Below, in pieces: positions 1-5,143 of a stretch of DNA of 6,411 nucleotides. Source of the stretch: Spirochaetota bacterium (GTDB lineage Bacteria > Spirochaetota > B62-G9 > DRHN01). The stretch spans positions 1 through 6,411 of the forward strand of contig JAGLSF010000117.1 of assembly GCA_023136305.1 (NCBI GenBank), read 5' to 3'. How positions within the stretch are numbered: the first letter of the stretch is position 1; the number at the start of each line of letters is the position of its first letter. A program made the translations under genes and the position numbers. The notes under the pieces are model-generated. The model was not told the origin of the DNA and made no database searches. It saw only the letters and a list, made by a program, of their open reading frames with translations.

Positions 1-828
1 AAGATTACCCATCACTGCGAGAATGTACACGGAACCGGCCACAAGGATAATATTCGAACCTGTGGGAAGGTCGTATACATAGCTGAATCCCAGGCCGAAG
101 GAGGTAAATGCCATGCAGAGCAGGCTCGACACTATCATCATCTTCCACAGTACGCGGGAATAGAGGCCAGCCACTGCGGCAGGAAGGGTGAGGAGGGCAA
201 TAACCATGACGATACCCACAACCGTCACCATGAGCACCACGGTGAGGGAGATCAGGCAGATGAGCAGGAGATAGAAGAGGCCTACCGGTACACCGCGAAG
301 CCGGGCGAACTCCTCGTCGAAGCACACGGCAAGGAAACGGTCGTAGAACAGTACGGTAAGTAGGATGACAACCACGTCGAGAGACACGATGATGAGGAGA
401 TCGGTCCTGGATATCATGAGTATATTGCCGAAGAGATAGCTCATGGGCTCAATATAGCCGGGGGTTTTCGAGAAAAAGAGAAGACCCAGGGCCATGCCGA
501 TTGCCCAGATGGCGCCGATAACGGTGTCTTCCCGCTGCCGTGCATAGAGGTTGACGAGCCCGATGATAAACCCAGCAACAAGGGCTGCAACCACGGCTCC
601 AAGCATGGGTGAGAACCAGGCCACCCCCATTTTCACCTGCAGGTACAACCCCGCACCTATACCTCCCAGCGCAGAGTGGGCAATTGCCCCGGCAATGTAG
701 GTGATGCGCTTGGCGACCACATAGCTGCCGATGGTGCCGAAGGCCACACTCCCCGTAAGTCCCGCAACAAGGGCGTAGCGGAGAAAGAGGATGTCGGGAT
801 TTCTCAGGGCCTGGAAAAACTCACCCAT
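1..828 (-). CDS. znuB: Zinc/metal ABC transporter permease, ABC-3 family (ZnuB-like), 3' end cut by window
   Basis: Inner-membrane channel subunit of a metal-uptake ABC transporter. It would dimerise, receive metal from the ZnuA-like protein and be driven by the ZnuC-like ATPase. The frame is open for 276 codons from ATG 828 to the window edge without a stop; family members are about 260-290 residues, so only a short C-terminal tail is missing. Seen: multiple hydrophobic segments, an early glycine-rich segment with conserved AHSALGG (residues 50-56), the ABC-3 coupling-loop region GIVMVIALLTLPAAVA (205-220), and a late DLPTGSNIIL (253-262), all typical of this family. The ATG overlaps the last 8 bases of the ATPase gene, suggesting translational coupling. 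An in-frame GTG lies four codons upstream at 840, but a G-rich SD-like run sits directly against it and is better spaced for ATG 828. Metal specificity (Zn versus Mn or Fe) is inferred from the partner genes, not from this protein. Confidence 0.93.
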   Translation of the reverse strand, partial: MGEFFQALRNPDILFLRYALVAGLTGSVAFGTIGSYVVAKRITYIAGAIAHSALGGIGAGLYLQVKMGVAWFSPMLGAVVAALVAGFIIGLVNLYARQREDTVIGAIWAIGMALGLLFFSKTPGYIEPMSYLFGNILMISRTDLLIIVSLDVVVILLTVLFYDRFLAVCFDEEFARLRGVPVGLFYLLLICLISLTVVLMVTVVGIVMVIALLTLPAAVAGLYSRVLWKMMIVSSLLCMAFTSFGLGFSYVYDLPTGSNIILVAGSVYILAVMGNL

Positions 829-1621
829 CTCTGTGCCCACCCCCCTTTGCGATATGGCTGTGCTGCACTATCCGAATATCCACGTCATAGAGCTCCTGTA
901 TAAGCTTTCCATCGAGACTTCGGGTAGGATGAATAACGACCTTACGGTTGACGCAGATAACACTCTCAACCATATCGGTCACGAATCCGAGATCATGCGT
1001 CACCATGAGAATGGTCATCTTCTCTTTCAGATCGCCAAGAATCCTGTCAAGCTTACTCTCGATCCCCACATCCACGTTTGCGGTCGGCTCATCCAGCAGC
1101 AGAATTTCCGGCTGGCCGATGAGCGCCCGTGCAAGAAGAACACGCTGCCGCTGACCCCCTGAGAGATTCGAAAAGGACTCCTTGGACCGGCCGCACATGT
1201 CGACCTCATCCAGAACCTGGCATGCCCTGTTACGGTCATGCCGTGAATAGGGCCCGCTGCGCCGCAGGCCAAGATTCCCCATGAGAACCACATCGAGAAC
1301 GGAGACGGGAAACTGAGGATCGAACTGTGTATACTGGGGCATGTAGCCTATACGGTGGCGGTTCTTCTCGGGCGTCGCTTCGAAAATGGTCACCTTCCCC
1401 GAGTTCGGTTTGAGCAGTCCGAGCATGAGCTTGAGCAGAGTGGTTTTCCCGCCGCCGTTGGGACCCACCATGGATAGAAACGCACCCCGTTCCACCCTGA
1501 AGCTTACATCCTCGAGCACCACCACCCTGTTATAAGAGAAGTGCAACTTCTCAAGCTCAATTGCAGGAGCAGAACCCCTGCCCGGTGTTCGTCCTCTTTC
1601 ACGCATGGCTTTTACCGGCAC
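821..1621 (-). CDS. znuC: Zinc/metal ABC transporter ATP-binding protein (ZnuC-like)
   Basis: Cytoplasmic ATPase that powers metal import through the adjacent permease. All nucleotide-binding elements are present in order: Walker A GPNGGGKTT (residues 53-61), Q-loop MPQ (Gln96), signature LSGGQRQR (153-160), Walker B ILLLDEP (173-179) followed by a D-loop, and switch histidine in MVTHD (206-210). The 266-residue length is normal. The C-terminal tail is His/Gly-rich (HSHIAKGGGH), as in some ZnuC proteins. The first ~19 residues are Arg/Gly/Pro-rich and not conserved. Start: GTG 1621 lies about 4 bases after a GGGGAGG run; ATG 1606 (residue 6) is the alternative, with the same purine run about 14 bases away. 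It begins 18 bp after the binding-protein stop and overlaps the permease start by 8 bp. The ABC family assignment is certain; zinc rests on context. Confidence 0.95.
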   Translation of the reverse strand: MPVKAMRERGRTPGRGSAPAIELEKLHFSYNRVVVLEDVSFRVERGAFLSMVGPNGGGKTTLLKLMLGLLKPNSGKVTIFEATPEKNRHRIGYMPQYTQFDPQFPVSVLDVVLMGNLGLRRSGPYSRHDRNRACQVLDEVDMCGRSKESFSNLSGGQRQRVLLARALIGQPEILLLDEPTANVDVGIESKLDRILGDLKEKMTILMVTHDLGFVTDMVESVICVNRKVVIHPTRSLDGKLIQELYDVDIRIVQHSHIAKGGGHRDG

Positions 1622-1639
1622 CTCCCCTCCCCGGTTGTA

Positions 1640-2638
1640 TCAATGAAGCGACCCCTCTATCTTCTGTGCAATGTCTTCCAGGTTCTTCAGCACATCCGTT
1701 TCGAGCGGGTCAATGGTGATTACCGTCCCGTTTATTGCCCCAGCGATGGCGTCACCACTCCGCTTATCGAACTGGGGCTGCACAAAGATGATATGTACAT
1801 CCTCTTTCCGGGCCTTCGCTATGAGGGCCTCGATCTGTTTCGGCGTCGGACTCTTTCCTTCGATTTCAATGGGCACCTGGACGAGTCCGTAGACATCTGC
1901 AAAGTAGCCAAAAGAGGGGTGGAACACGAAAAAGGATTTACCCCGGTAGGGTGCGAGCAGTTCAGTCAGCCTCCTGTCAACTGCGTCTAGGTCCTCAAGA
2001 AAAGAGTCGAAATTTTCCCTGAAAAACTCTTTGAGATCCGGCTCGACCTCAACCAGGCCTTTAAAAATATTTCGGGCCTGTATCCCTATCTCCTCAGGCC
2101 CCAGCCATATGTGGGGATCAGGCTCTCCCGATACATGGTGATCATCTCCTTCACTGTCACGATTGCCATGTTCTAACCCATCATGAGAATGTTCTTCATC
2201 CCCATGGCGATGCTCTTCGAGCATCCTTCTCTCCACACCCCTGTCGGTGTAGACTACCCGCAGATGAGGGTTCGTACTCTGTACCTTTCCCAGGATCTGC
2301 TCCTCAAAGGGCAAACCCGTGACGAACAATATGTCAGCCTCGTTCAACGCCACCATCTGCCTGGGCGTGGGCTCGTATATGTGTGGGTCCTGTCCGGGCT
2401 GCACGAGCACCTGCACGAGCACCTGTTCTCCACCAATACGCTCCACGAAGTAGGACAGGGGCACAATACTGACAAAGGTGCCGAGCGCTCCAGTCTTCGG
2501 CTCGGGTTCTTCGGTTTTCCCTGCCAGAAGGACAACAGAGCAGCTCAGAAGAACCAGCGCTGAAAGTACAATTCTCCCCGCCAGGACAATCCCCTTCACA
2601 AGGACGTTTTCCTTCACAAAAACAATCCCCTTCCCCAT
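1640..2638 (-). CDS. znuA: Zinc/metal ABC transporter substrate-binding protein with His-rich loop (ZnuA-like)
   Basis: Exported cluster A-I (ZnuA/TroA) metal receptor that captures metal outside the inner membrane and delivers it to the permease. From ATG 2638 it is 332 residues: Lys-rich n-region plus hydrophobic stretch (about 1-40), then acidic KTEEPEP. Likely ligands by analogy to TroA/ZnuA are His86 (DPHIYEP), His176 (DPHIWL), His240 (FHPSFGYF) and Asp310. Residues 141-170 form a charged loop with seven His, the hallmark of zinc-type members. Export may be by signal peptidase I after LLAG (40) or as a lipoprotein at LLSC (Cys33); the hydrophobic residues after Cys33 make the lipoprotein less clear. 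The frame stays open upstream to 2701, but that would overlap the regulator gene. GTG 2617 and GTG 2599 are alternative starts, each with an SD-like AAGG run about 9-10 bases upstream; ATG 2638 itself has a weak SD. Two short tandem repeats lie within the gene. Confidence 0.93.
   Translation of the reverse strand: MGKGIVFVKENVLVKGIVLAGRIVLSALVLLSCSVVLLAGKTEEPEPKTGALGTFVSIVPLSYFVERIGGEQVLVQVLVQPGQDPHIYEPTPRQMVALNEADILFVTGLPFEEQILGKVQSTNPHLRVVYTDRGVERRMLEEHRHGDEEHSHDGLEHGNRDSEGDDHHVSGEPDPHIWLGPEEIGIQARNIFKGLVEVEPDLKEFFRENFDSFLEDLDAVDRRLTELLAPYRGKSFFVFHPSFGYFADVYGLVQVPIEIEGKSPTPKQIEALIAKARKEDVHIIFVQPQFDKRSGDAIAGAINGTVITIDPLETDVLKNLEDIAQKIEGSLH
2399..2425 (-). repeat. Perfect 12-bp tandem duplication within znuA
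   Basis: On the plus strand CTGCACGAGCAC occurs twice back to back (2399-2410 and 2411-2422), followed by a further CTG. On the coding strand it reads Gln-Val-Leu-Val twice plus Gln (residues 72-80), just before the metal ligand motif DPHIYEP. The segment length matches the usual VxVxVLVxPG region of the family, so this need not be a recent insertion. Confidence 0.7.
2561..2632 (-). repeat. Four degenerate 18-bp tandem units in the ZnuA signal-peptide coding region
   Basis: Codons 3-26 of the binding-protein gene form four 6-codon units, read on the minus strand as KGIVFV, KENVLV, KGIVLA and GRIVLS. By hand count, units 1 and 3 share 14 of 18 bases and units 1 and 2 share 12 of 18. Each of the first two units carries an AAGG-type purine run followed about 10 bases later by GTG, so the repeat also multiplies possible translation starts. 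The fourth unit has diverged furthest. Confidence 0.6.
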
Positions 2639-2649
2639 GACTTCACTGC

Positions 2650-2910
2650 TCAATCCCGGCCCGTGTTGCAGACCAGATGATAGGCGTGGCAGTCGGTGCA
2701 CTCTTCGATGGAATGTCCACGGGCAAACGCATCCCAGTGCCGCCTTTGATCGGGTGTTAAAATTCCGGTGCCGCTGCAGAGCGGGCAGATGTTCTTCATT
2801 GCCGTGAGAATGGCAGAGCGTATAAACTCAGAACGGTTTGGAATCGTATCCATTGCCCTGGCAAGCGGTTCATCGACCTTGAAGGTTATCACCTCTTCCT
2901 TCTTCTTCAC
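2650..2910 (-). CDS. Small ribbon-helix-helix regulator with Cys-rich, zinc-ribbon-like C-terminus; likely metal-responsive repressor of the operon
   Basis: 86 residues. The N-terminal ~40 residues fit a CopG/Arc/MetJ ribbon-helix-helix DNA-binding domain: a basic start, beta-strand VITFKVDE (7-14), helix A, then the turn and helix B NRSEFIRSAILTAM (25-38). The C-terminal half holds two CxxC pairs (Cys42/Cys45 and Cys71/Cys74), a further Cys81, and His58, His66, His75 and His78, so it could bind one or more metal ions. This tail is unlike the ACT-type nickel domain of NikR, so it is not NikR. It is first in the metal-uptake operon, 11 bp before the binding-protein gene, with a repeat-bearing promoter immediately upstream. 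From this I infer an autoregulated metal sensor (probably Zn). Start is GTG 2910, set by AGAGGAG seven bases upstream. Domain assignment is good; ligand and repressor role are inferred. Confidence 0.87.
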   Translation of the reverse strand: MKKKEEVITFKVDEPLARAMDTIPNRSEFIRSAILTAMKNICPLCSGTGILTPDQRRHWDAFARGHSIEECTDCHAYHLVCNTGRD

Positions 2911-2917
2911 TCCCCCA

Positions 2918-2924
2918 CTCCTCT
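2918..2924 (-). promoter_or_regulatory. Shine-Dalgarno site deciding the GTG start of the RHH regulator
   Basis: On the minus strand AGAGGAG lies seven bases before GTG 2910. There is no in-frame ATG near the start of the RHH domain, so this site is what fixes the GTG start. Confidence 0.7.
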
Positions 2925-2935
2925 ACCTTTTAGGA

Positions 2936-2965
2936 TACAGTAATACGAAGTAATACTGTAGTCAA
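2936..2965 (-). promoter_or_regulatory. Promoter of the metal-uptake operon with overlapping putative operator
   Basis: On the minus strand TTGACT (2965-2960) is followed by a 17-base spacer and TACTGT (2942-2937), a plausible -35/-10 pair with a weak -10. The same bases contain a perfect 7-bp inverted repeat, TACAGTA (2936-2942) and TACTGTA (2954-2960), separated by 11 bp. They also contain a direct repeat AGTAATAC (2939-2946 and 2949-2956) at exactly 10-bp pitch. A protein bound here would cover both the -35 spacer and the -10 box. RHH proteins commonly bind such short repeated half-sites as paired dimers, so the adjacent regulator is the natural candidate ligand; this is inference. Confidence 0.7.
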
Positions 2966-2966
2966 G

Positions 2967-3012
2967 AAAAAACCCTCGGGAACCCTATGGTACACGCATA
3001 GATACCCGAGGG
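2967..3012 (-). terminator. Rho-independent terminator of the nucleotidyltransferase gene
   Basis: The arms CCCTCGGG (2973-2980) and CCCGAGGG (3005-3012) are a perfect 8-bp inverted repeat. An inner CTATG/CATAG (2985-2989 / 2997-3001) can extend the stem. On the minus strand the hairpin is followed by six T (2972-2967). It starts 10 bases after the stop codon of the nucleotidyltransferase gene, which transcribes toward it. Confidence 0.9.
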
Positions 3013-3022
3013 CCTGCCCGCT

Positions 3023-3943
3023 TCAGCCCGACCGGCGCCATCGCCACTCGAGATTCGTGATCTTTTCAGAGAGGTTTTCCCTTATCTGACGCCCGACCAC
3101 GTCGATGTCCTCGGGCCGCGTGAGATCGAGCACATCCTCGCATGCGTAGTACACCCGGATCTCTCTTCCCCCTTCCAGGAGAAGCTGAACAGCATCGGGA
3201 AGCTCAAACTCCCCAGGCTTCCCGGGCTTTCTCGGCATATGCCGTGGTACGACGCGGCACATCTCGACAATCTCTGGTGTAAAACTCCAGAGGTTCATGC
3301 TCGTGAGAACCCTTCCCTCCACCTCGATCTCTTGACCCGATCCGGTGTTAAGCACGTCATTCACCCTGAACCGTTCCGGTTCGTCCGCCTTTTCCACGAT
3401 CCGTGTCAGCCGTCCCTCGTGTGTTTCAATGACGGCATAGGACTCTAGACGCTTTCGGGTCCACTCGTTGAACCCCTCAATGTCAAAGGCGACGACCCCC
3501 GACTGGCCGGACGGGGTCTCCATAAGCATGGTGACGGCTTCCCATGAATAGAGATTGTCTCCGTTGAGGAGAAGAAAGGGATGCTCTCCGATAAATGCAG
3601 CTGCCGTAAGCAGGGCATGTGCTGTACCGTCGGTCACCTCCTGAAAGGAAAAGCTGATCTCAGCCTCAGGAAAGAGCTTTTCACCGAATGTGGTGTAGCG
3701 TTCCTGGAAGAAGCGGTCATCCGGCTTGAGCACAATGTTTATCTCGCCGATGCCCGATTCAACCAGGTTGAGGATCTGATAGTCCAGAAAGGGGAATTTT
3801 CCGAAGCGAGCTGCCATCTTTTCACCCTTCCGTATCGCCTGAAGCTCTTCTCCGTTGGAGACATACCGCTCGATGCCGTCCTGCATTCTCGATGCGCTTC
3901 CAGCAGCAAGAATCACCGTCCTGTTTGCTGCACTCCCTGCCAT
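3023..3943 (-). CDS. Sugar-1-phosphate nucleotidyltransferase family protein (NTP transferase), substrate unknown
   Basis: Cytoplasmic Rossmann-type enzyme expected to join an NTP and a sugar (or related) phosphate to give an NDP-activated product. Seen in 306 residues: nucleotide-binding signature VILAAGSASRM (10-20), a helper motif QEVTDGTAHAL (101-111), the metal-binding GDN (128-130) after a hydrophobic strand, and a later IVEKADEPERF (182-192) that resembles the substrate/metal segment of GlmU- and RmlA-type enzymes. There is no C-terminal left-handed beta-helix of acyl/acetyltransferase type, so it is a single-domain enzyme. The GxG-Rx-type signature is slightly unusual (AAGSASRM), and a long insertion (about 21-46) precedes the FGKFPFLDYQI segment. 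Start ATG 3943 has GAGGG about 8 bases upstream. It is monocistronic, with its own promoter and terminator, and no sugar-pathway gene is next to it, so the substrate cannot be named. Confidence 0.85.
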   Translation of the reverse strand: MAGSAANRTVILAAGSASRMQDGIERYVSNGEELQAIRKGEKMAARFGKFPFLDYQILNLVESGIGEINIVLKPDDRFFQERYTTFGEKLFPEAEISFSFQEVTDGTAHALLTAAAFIGEHPFLLLNGDNLYSWEAVTMLMETPSGQSGVVAFDIEGFNEWTRKRLESYAVIETHEGRLTRIVEKADEPERFRVNDVLNTGSGQEIEVEGRVLTSMNLWSFTPEIVEMCRVVPRHMPRKPGKPGEFELPDAVQLLLEGGREIRVYYACEDVLDLTRPEDIDVVGRQIRENLSEKITNLEWRWRRSG

Positions 3944-3977
3944 GCACAGACCCTCTTCACCTCTCTATGGAGAAACA

Positions 3978-4006
3978 ATAGTACGTACCAATACACCAAT
4001 TTTCAA
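3978..4006 (-). promoter_or_regulatory. Promoter of the nucleotidyltransferase gene
   Basis: On the minus strand TTGAAA (4006-4001), a 17-base spacer and TACTAT (3983-3978) match the sigma70 consensus at 5 of 6 and 4 of 6 positions. The predicted start of transcription is about 28 bases before ATG 3943. The 8-bp palindrome GTACGTAC (3981-3988) overlaps the -10 end. Confidence 0.7.
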
Positions 4007-4024
4007 GGGAAATAGGGATCTCTA

Positions 4025-4059
4025 ACATATGGGAACACATCTCTTATCTTTCCATATGT
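4025..4059. repeat. Inverted repeat ACATATGG...CCATATGT in the divergent intergenic region
   Basis: A perfect 8-bp inverted repeat has arms at 4025-4032 and 4052-4059. On a plus-strand RNA it could extend to about 11 pairs with one G-U. There is no T-tract, so it is not a terminator. It lies 19 bp upstream of the nucleotidyltransferase -35 box and about 40 bp upstream of the putative dehydrogenase -35 box, the position of an operator or activator site. The ligand is unknown. Confidence 0.5.
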
Positions 4060-4099
4060 AAAGGATTTTCCCAATACGTTTCATGATAGCCCTTAGTGC

Positions 4100-4129
4100 T
4101 TGCCTTTTCATACGCGCCCCATATATATA
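4100..4129 (+). promoter_or_regulatory. Candidate promoter of the short-chain dehydrogenase gene
   Basis: TTGCCT (4100-4105) is followed by an alternating AT run (4121-4130) that offers TATATA at 4122-4127 (16-base spacer) or 4124-4129 (18-base spacer). Transcription would begin near 4135, leaving a leader of about 50 bases before ATG 4189. The spacer contains the left arm of a 10-bp inverted repeat. Confidence 0.5.
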
Positions 4130-4178
4130 TGACTATCAGTCTCTCCATGATGCAATCGCAGGAACGAGGCGTATGAAA
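4106..4178. repeat. Perfect 10-bp inverted repeat flanking the dehydrogenase promoter and leader
   Basis: TTTCATACGC (4106-4115) and GCGTATGAAA (4169-4178) are exact reverse complements 53 bp apart. Both arms are bordered by further complementary CC/GG after one bulged T. The left arm sits between the -35 and -10 boxes and the right arm runs into the ribosome-binding site of the dehydrogenase gene. Confidence 0.55.
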
Positions 4179-4181
4179 GGA
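4176..4181 (+). promoter_or_regulatory. Shine-Dalgarno site deciding the ATG start of the dehydrogenase
   Basis: AAAGGA lies seven bases before ATG 4189 and only one base before GTG 4183. The ATG is therefore the better start, although both are in frame. Confidence 0.7.
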
Positions 4182-4188
4182 CGTGATT

Positions 4189-4899
4189 ATGGGGACACTC
4201 AAGGACAAAGTGACGATCATAACCGGTGCTACCAAGGGAATCGGCAGGGCCATTGCGCTGCGTATCGCATTGGATGGGGCAAAGCTTGCGATCTGCGGCC
4301 GAAACCGGGAGGACATGGAGAGCCTCACCGAGCTGATCCTGCAGCAGGGTGCGCCCGAACCCCATGTCGGCCTCTTCGATATCAGCGATGAGGAGGCACT
4401 GCTCGATTTCTACAGCGCCAGCACGAAATATTTCGGGCAGCCGGACATACTCATTAACAATGCGGGATACAACTCGCGAAAGTCGCATGTGTGGGAGGTG
4501 GGAACCGAGGAGTTTGATGCAATGATATCCGTCAATCTCCGGGCACCCTACATCCTGATGCGTGAGTCATTCCGAGACATGCAGGAGCGGGGAGGCCATG
4601 TGGTCAACATTCTTTCCACGGTCTGCCACTCGAGCAACGAGACCATGGGGGTTTACACGGCTGCCAAGCAGGGGCTGCAGGCGCTCACCGACATCTACCG
4701 CAAAGAGGCGCGCCCATACAACATCAGGGTGACCTCCATCTATCCGGGCGGGACCGACACTCCATTCAGGAAAGCAGACCGTCCGGAGTACATGCATCCC
4801 GAGAGTGTGGCAGAGGCAGTGTATGCAGCCCTGACCCTGCCAGAAGACCTGGTGGTGCACCACTTCACCTTCCGCCCCATGGTAGAGACAAACTTCTGA
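4189..4899 (+). CDS. Short-chain dehydrogenase/reductase (classical SDR), substrate unknown
   Basis: Cytoplasmic NAD(P)-dependent oxidoreductase, 236 residues, the usual classical-SDR length. Seen: cofactor motif TGATKGIG (12-19), NNAG (90-93), structural Asn116 in VNLRAP, catalytic Ser143 (ILST), and Tyr156/Lys160 in YTAAK, followed by PGGTDTP (186-192). The catalytic tetrad is complete. Basic residues after the second beta-strand (CGRNRE, 36-41) favour NADP(H) over NAD(H), by family knowledge. The closest textbook relatives by motif order are FabG-like 3-oxoacyl reductases, but many SDRs share these motifs and there is no fatty-acid or polyketide gene nearby, so no substrate is assigned. 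Start ATG 4189 is chosen by its SD spacing; GTG 4183 would add two residues. It is transcribed divergently from the nucleotidyltransferase and appears to be alone in its transcript, although no clear terminator follows. Confidence 0.92.
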   Translation: MGTLKDKVTIITGATKGIGRAIALRIALDGAKLAICGRNREDMESLTELILQQGAPEPHVGLFDISDEEALLDFYSASTKYFGQPDILINNAGYNSRKSHVWEVGTEEFDAMISVNLRAPYILMRESFRDMQERGGHVVNILSTVCHSSNETMGVYTAAKQGLQALTDIYRKEARPYNIRVTSIYPGGTDTPFRKADRPEYMHPESVAEAVYAALTLPEDLVVHHFTFRPMVETNF

Positions 4900-4904
4900 T
4901 TCCA

Positions 4905-4933
4905 TTGACGATTCCGGTACAGACCACTATCCT
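4905..4933 (+). promoter_or_regulatory. Second promoter-like site just after the dehydrogenase gene
   Basis: TTGACG (4905-4910), a 17-base spacer and TATCCT (4928-4933) match sigma70 consensus at 5 of 6 and 4 of 6 positions. It begins six bases after the dehydrogenase stop. Downstream are a short hairpin (4955-4970), a possible 21-codon ORF (4994-5059) and then the dodecin promoter. It could be an upstream dodecin promoter or drive a small transcript. Confidence 0.4.
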
Positions 4934-4954
4934 TAATCTTCGTGGTTTCAGGTT

Positions 4955-4970
4955 GTTCCTATTCAGGAAC
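4955..4970. repeat. Short perfect hairpin GTTCCT-attc-AGGAAC
   Basis: A 6-bp perfect stem with a 4-base loop lies 55 bases after the dehydrogenase stop. No T-run follows on either strand, so it is at best a weak transcript-end structure for the dehydrogenase mRNA. Confidence 0.4.
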
Positions 4971-5053
4971 GGCGGACACGGAGTTTCTCTTTCATGAACG
5001 ACAGATTCAGGATCGGTATCGTAAGCGGGAAAAAAGACAGCTCTGTTCACCCA

Positions 5054-5082
5054 TTGTAATGATTGTACATCCATACTATAAT
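5054..5082 (+). promoter_or_regulatory. Strong promoter of the dodecin-family gene
   Basis: TTGTAA (5054-5059), a 17-base spacer and a perfect TATAAT (5077-5082). The predicted transcription start is near 5089, about 55 bases before ATG 5144. This is the best -10 box with consensus spacing in the window. Confidence 0.8.
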
Positions 5083-5083
5083 A

Positions 5084-5112
5084 GGGGCTGTTCCTGCCCC
5101 GGTTTAAACCGG
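5084..5112. promoter_or_regulatory. Perfect 14-bp palindrome (CCGGTTTAAACCGG) with adjoining GC hairpin at the dodecin transcription start
   Basis: CCGGTTTAAACCGG at 5099-5112 is fully palindromic. Immediately before it GGGGC (5084-5088) and GCCCC (5096-5100) form an inverted repeat with a 7-base gap, sharing C5099 and C5100 with the palindrome. Because the predicted start (~5089) leaves the GGGGC arm untranscribed, an RNA switch between the two is doubtful. A protein-binding operator about 10-23 bases into the transcript fits better. Confidence 0.6.
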
Positions 5113-5143
5113 AAGGGACAATGATGTAAAAGGGAGGTGTATC

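Noticed and set aside
2399..2425. 12-bp tandem repeat as a recent insertion in ZnuA
   Set aside because: The encoded segment has the normal family length, so the duplication does not lengthen the protein; kept only as a repeat feature.
2639..2701. Upstream extension of the ZnuA reading frame to 2701
   Set aside because: It would overlap the regulator gene by about 50 bp and add 21 residues with no signal-peptide character; ATG 2638 or the later GTGs fit better.
4121..4130. ATATATATAT run as a phase-variable simple repeat
   Set aside because: Only five dinucleotide units; explained adequately as an AT-rich -10 region.
4865..5074. Minus-strand ORF overlapping the SDR 3' end
   Set aside because: Overlaps the conserved end of the SDR gene, has no recognisable domain and no good ribosome site.
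5121..5129. Mini-ORF ATG-ATG-TAA in the dodecin leader
   Set aside because: Two-codon ORF with poor context; a leader-peptide role is possible but unsupported.
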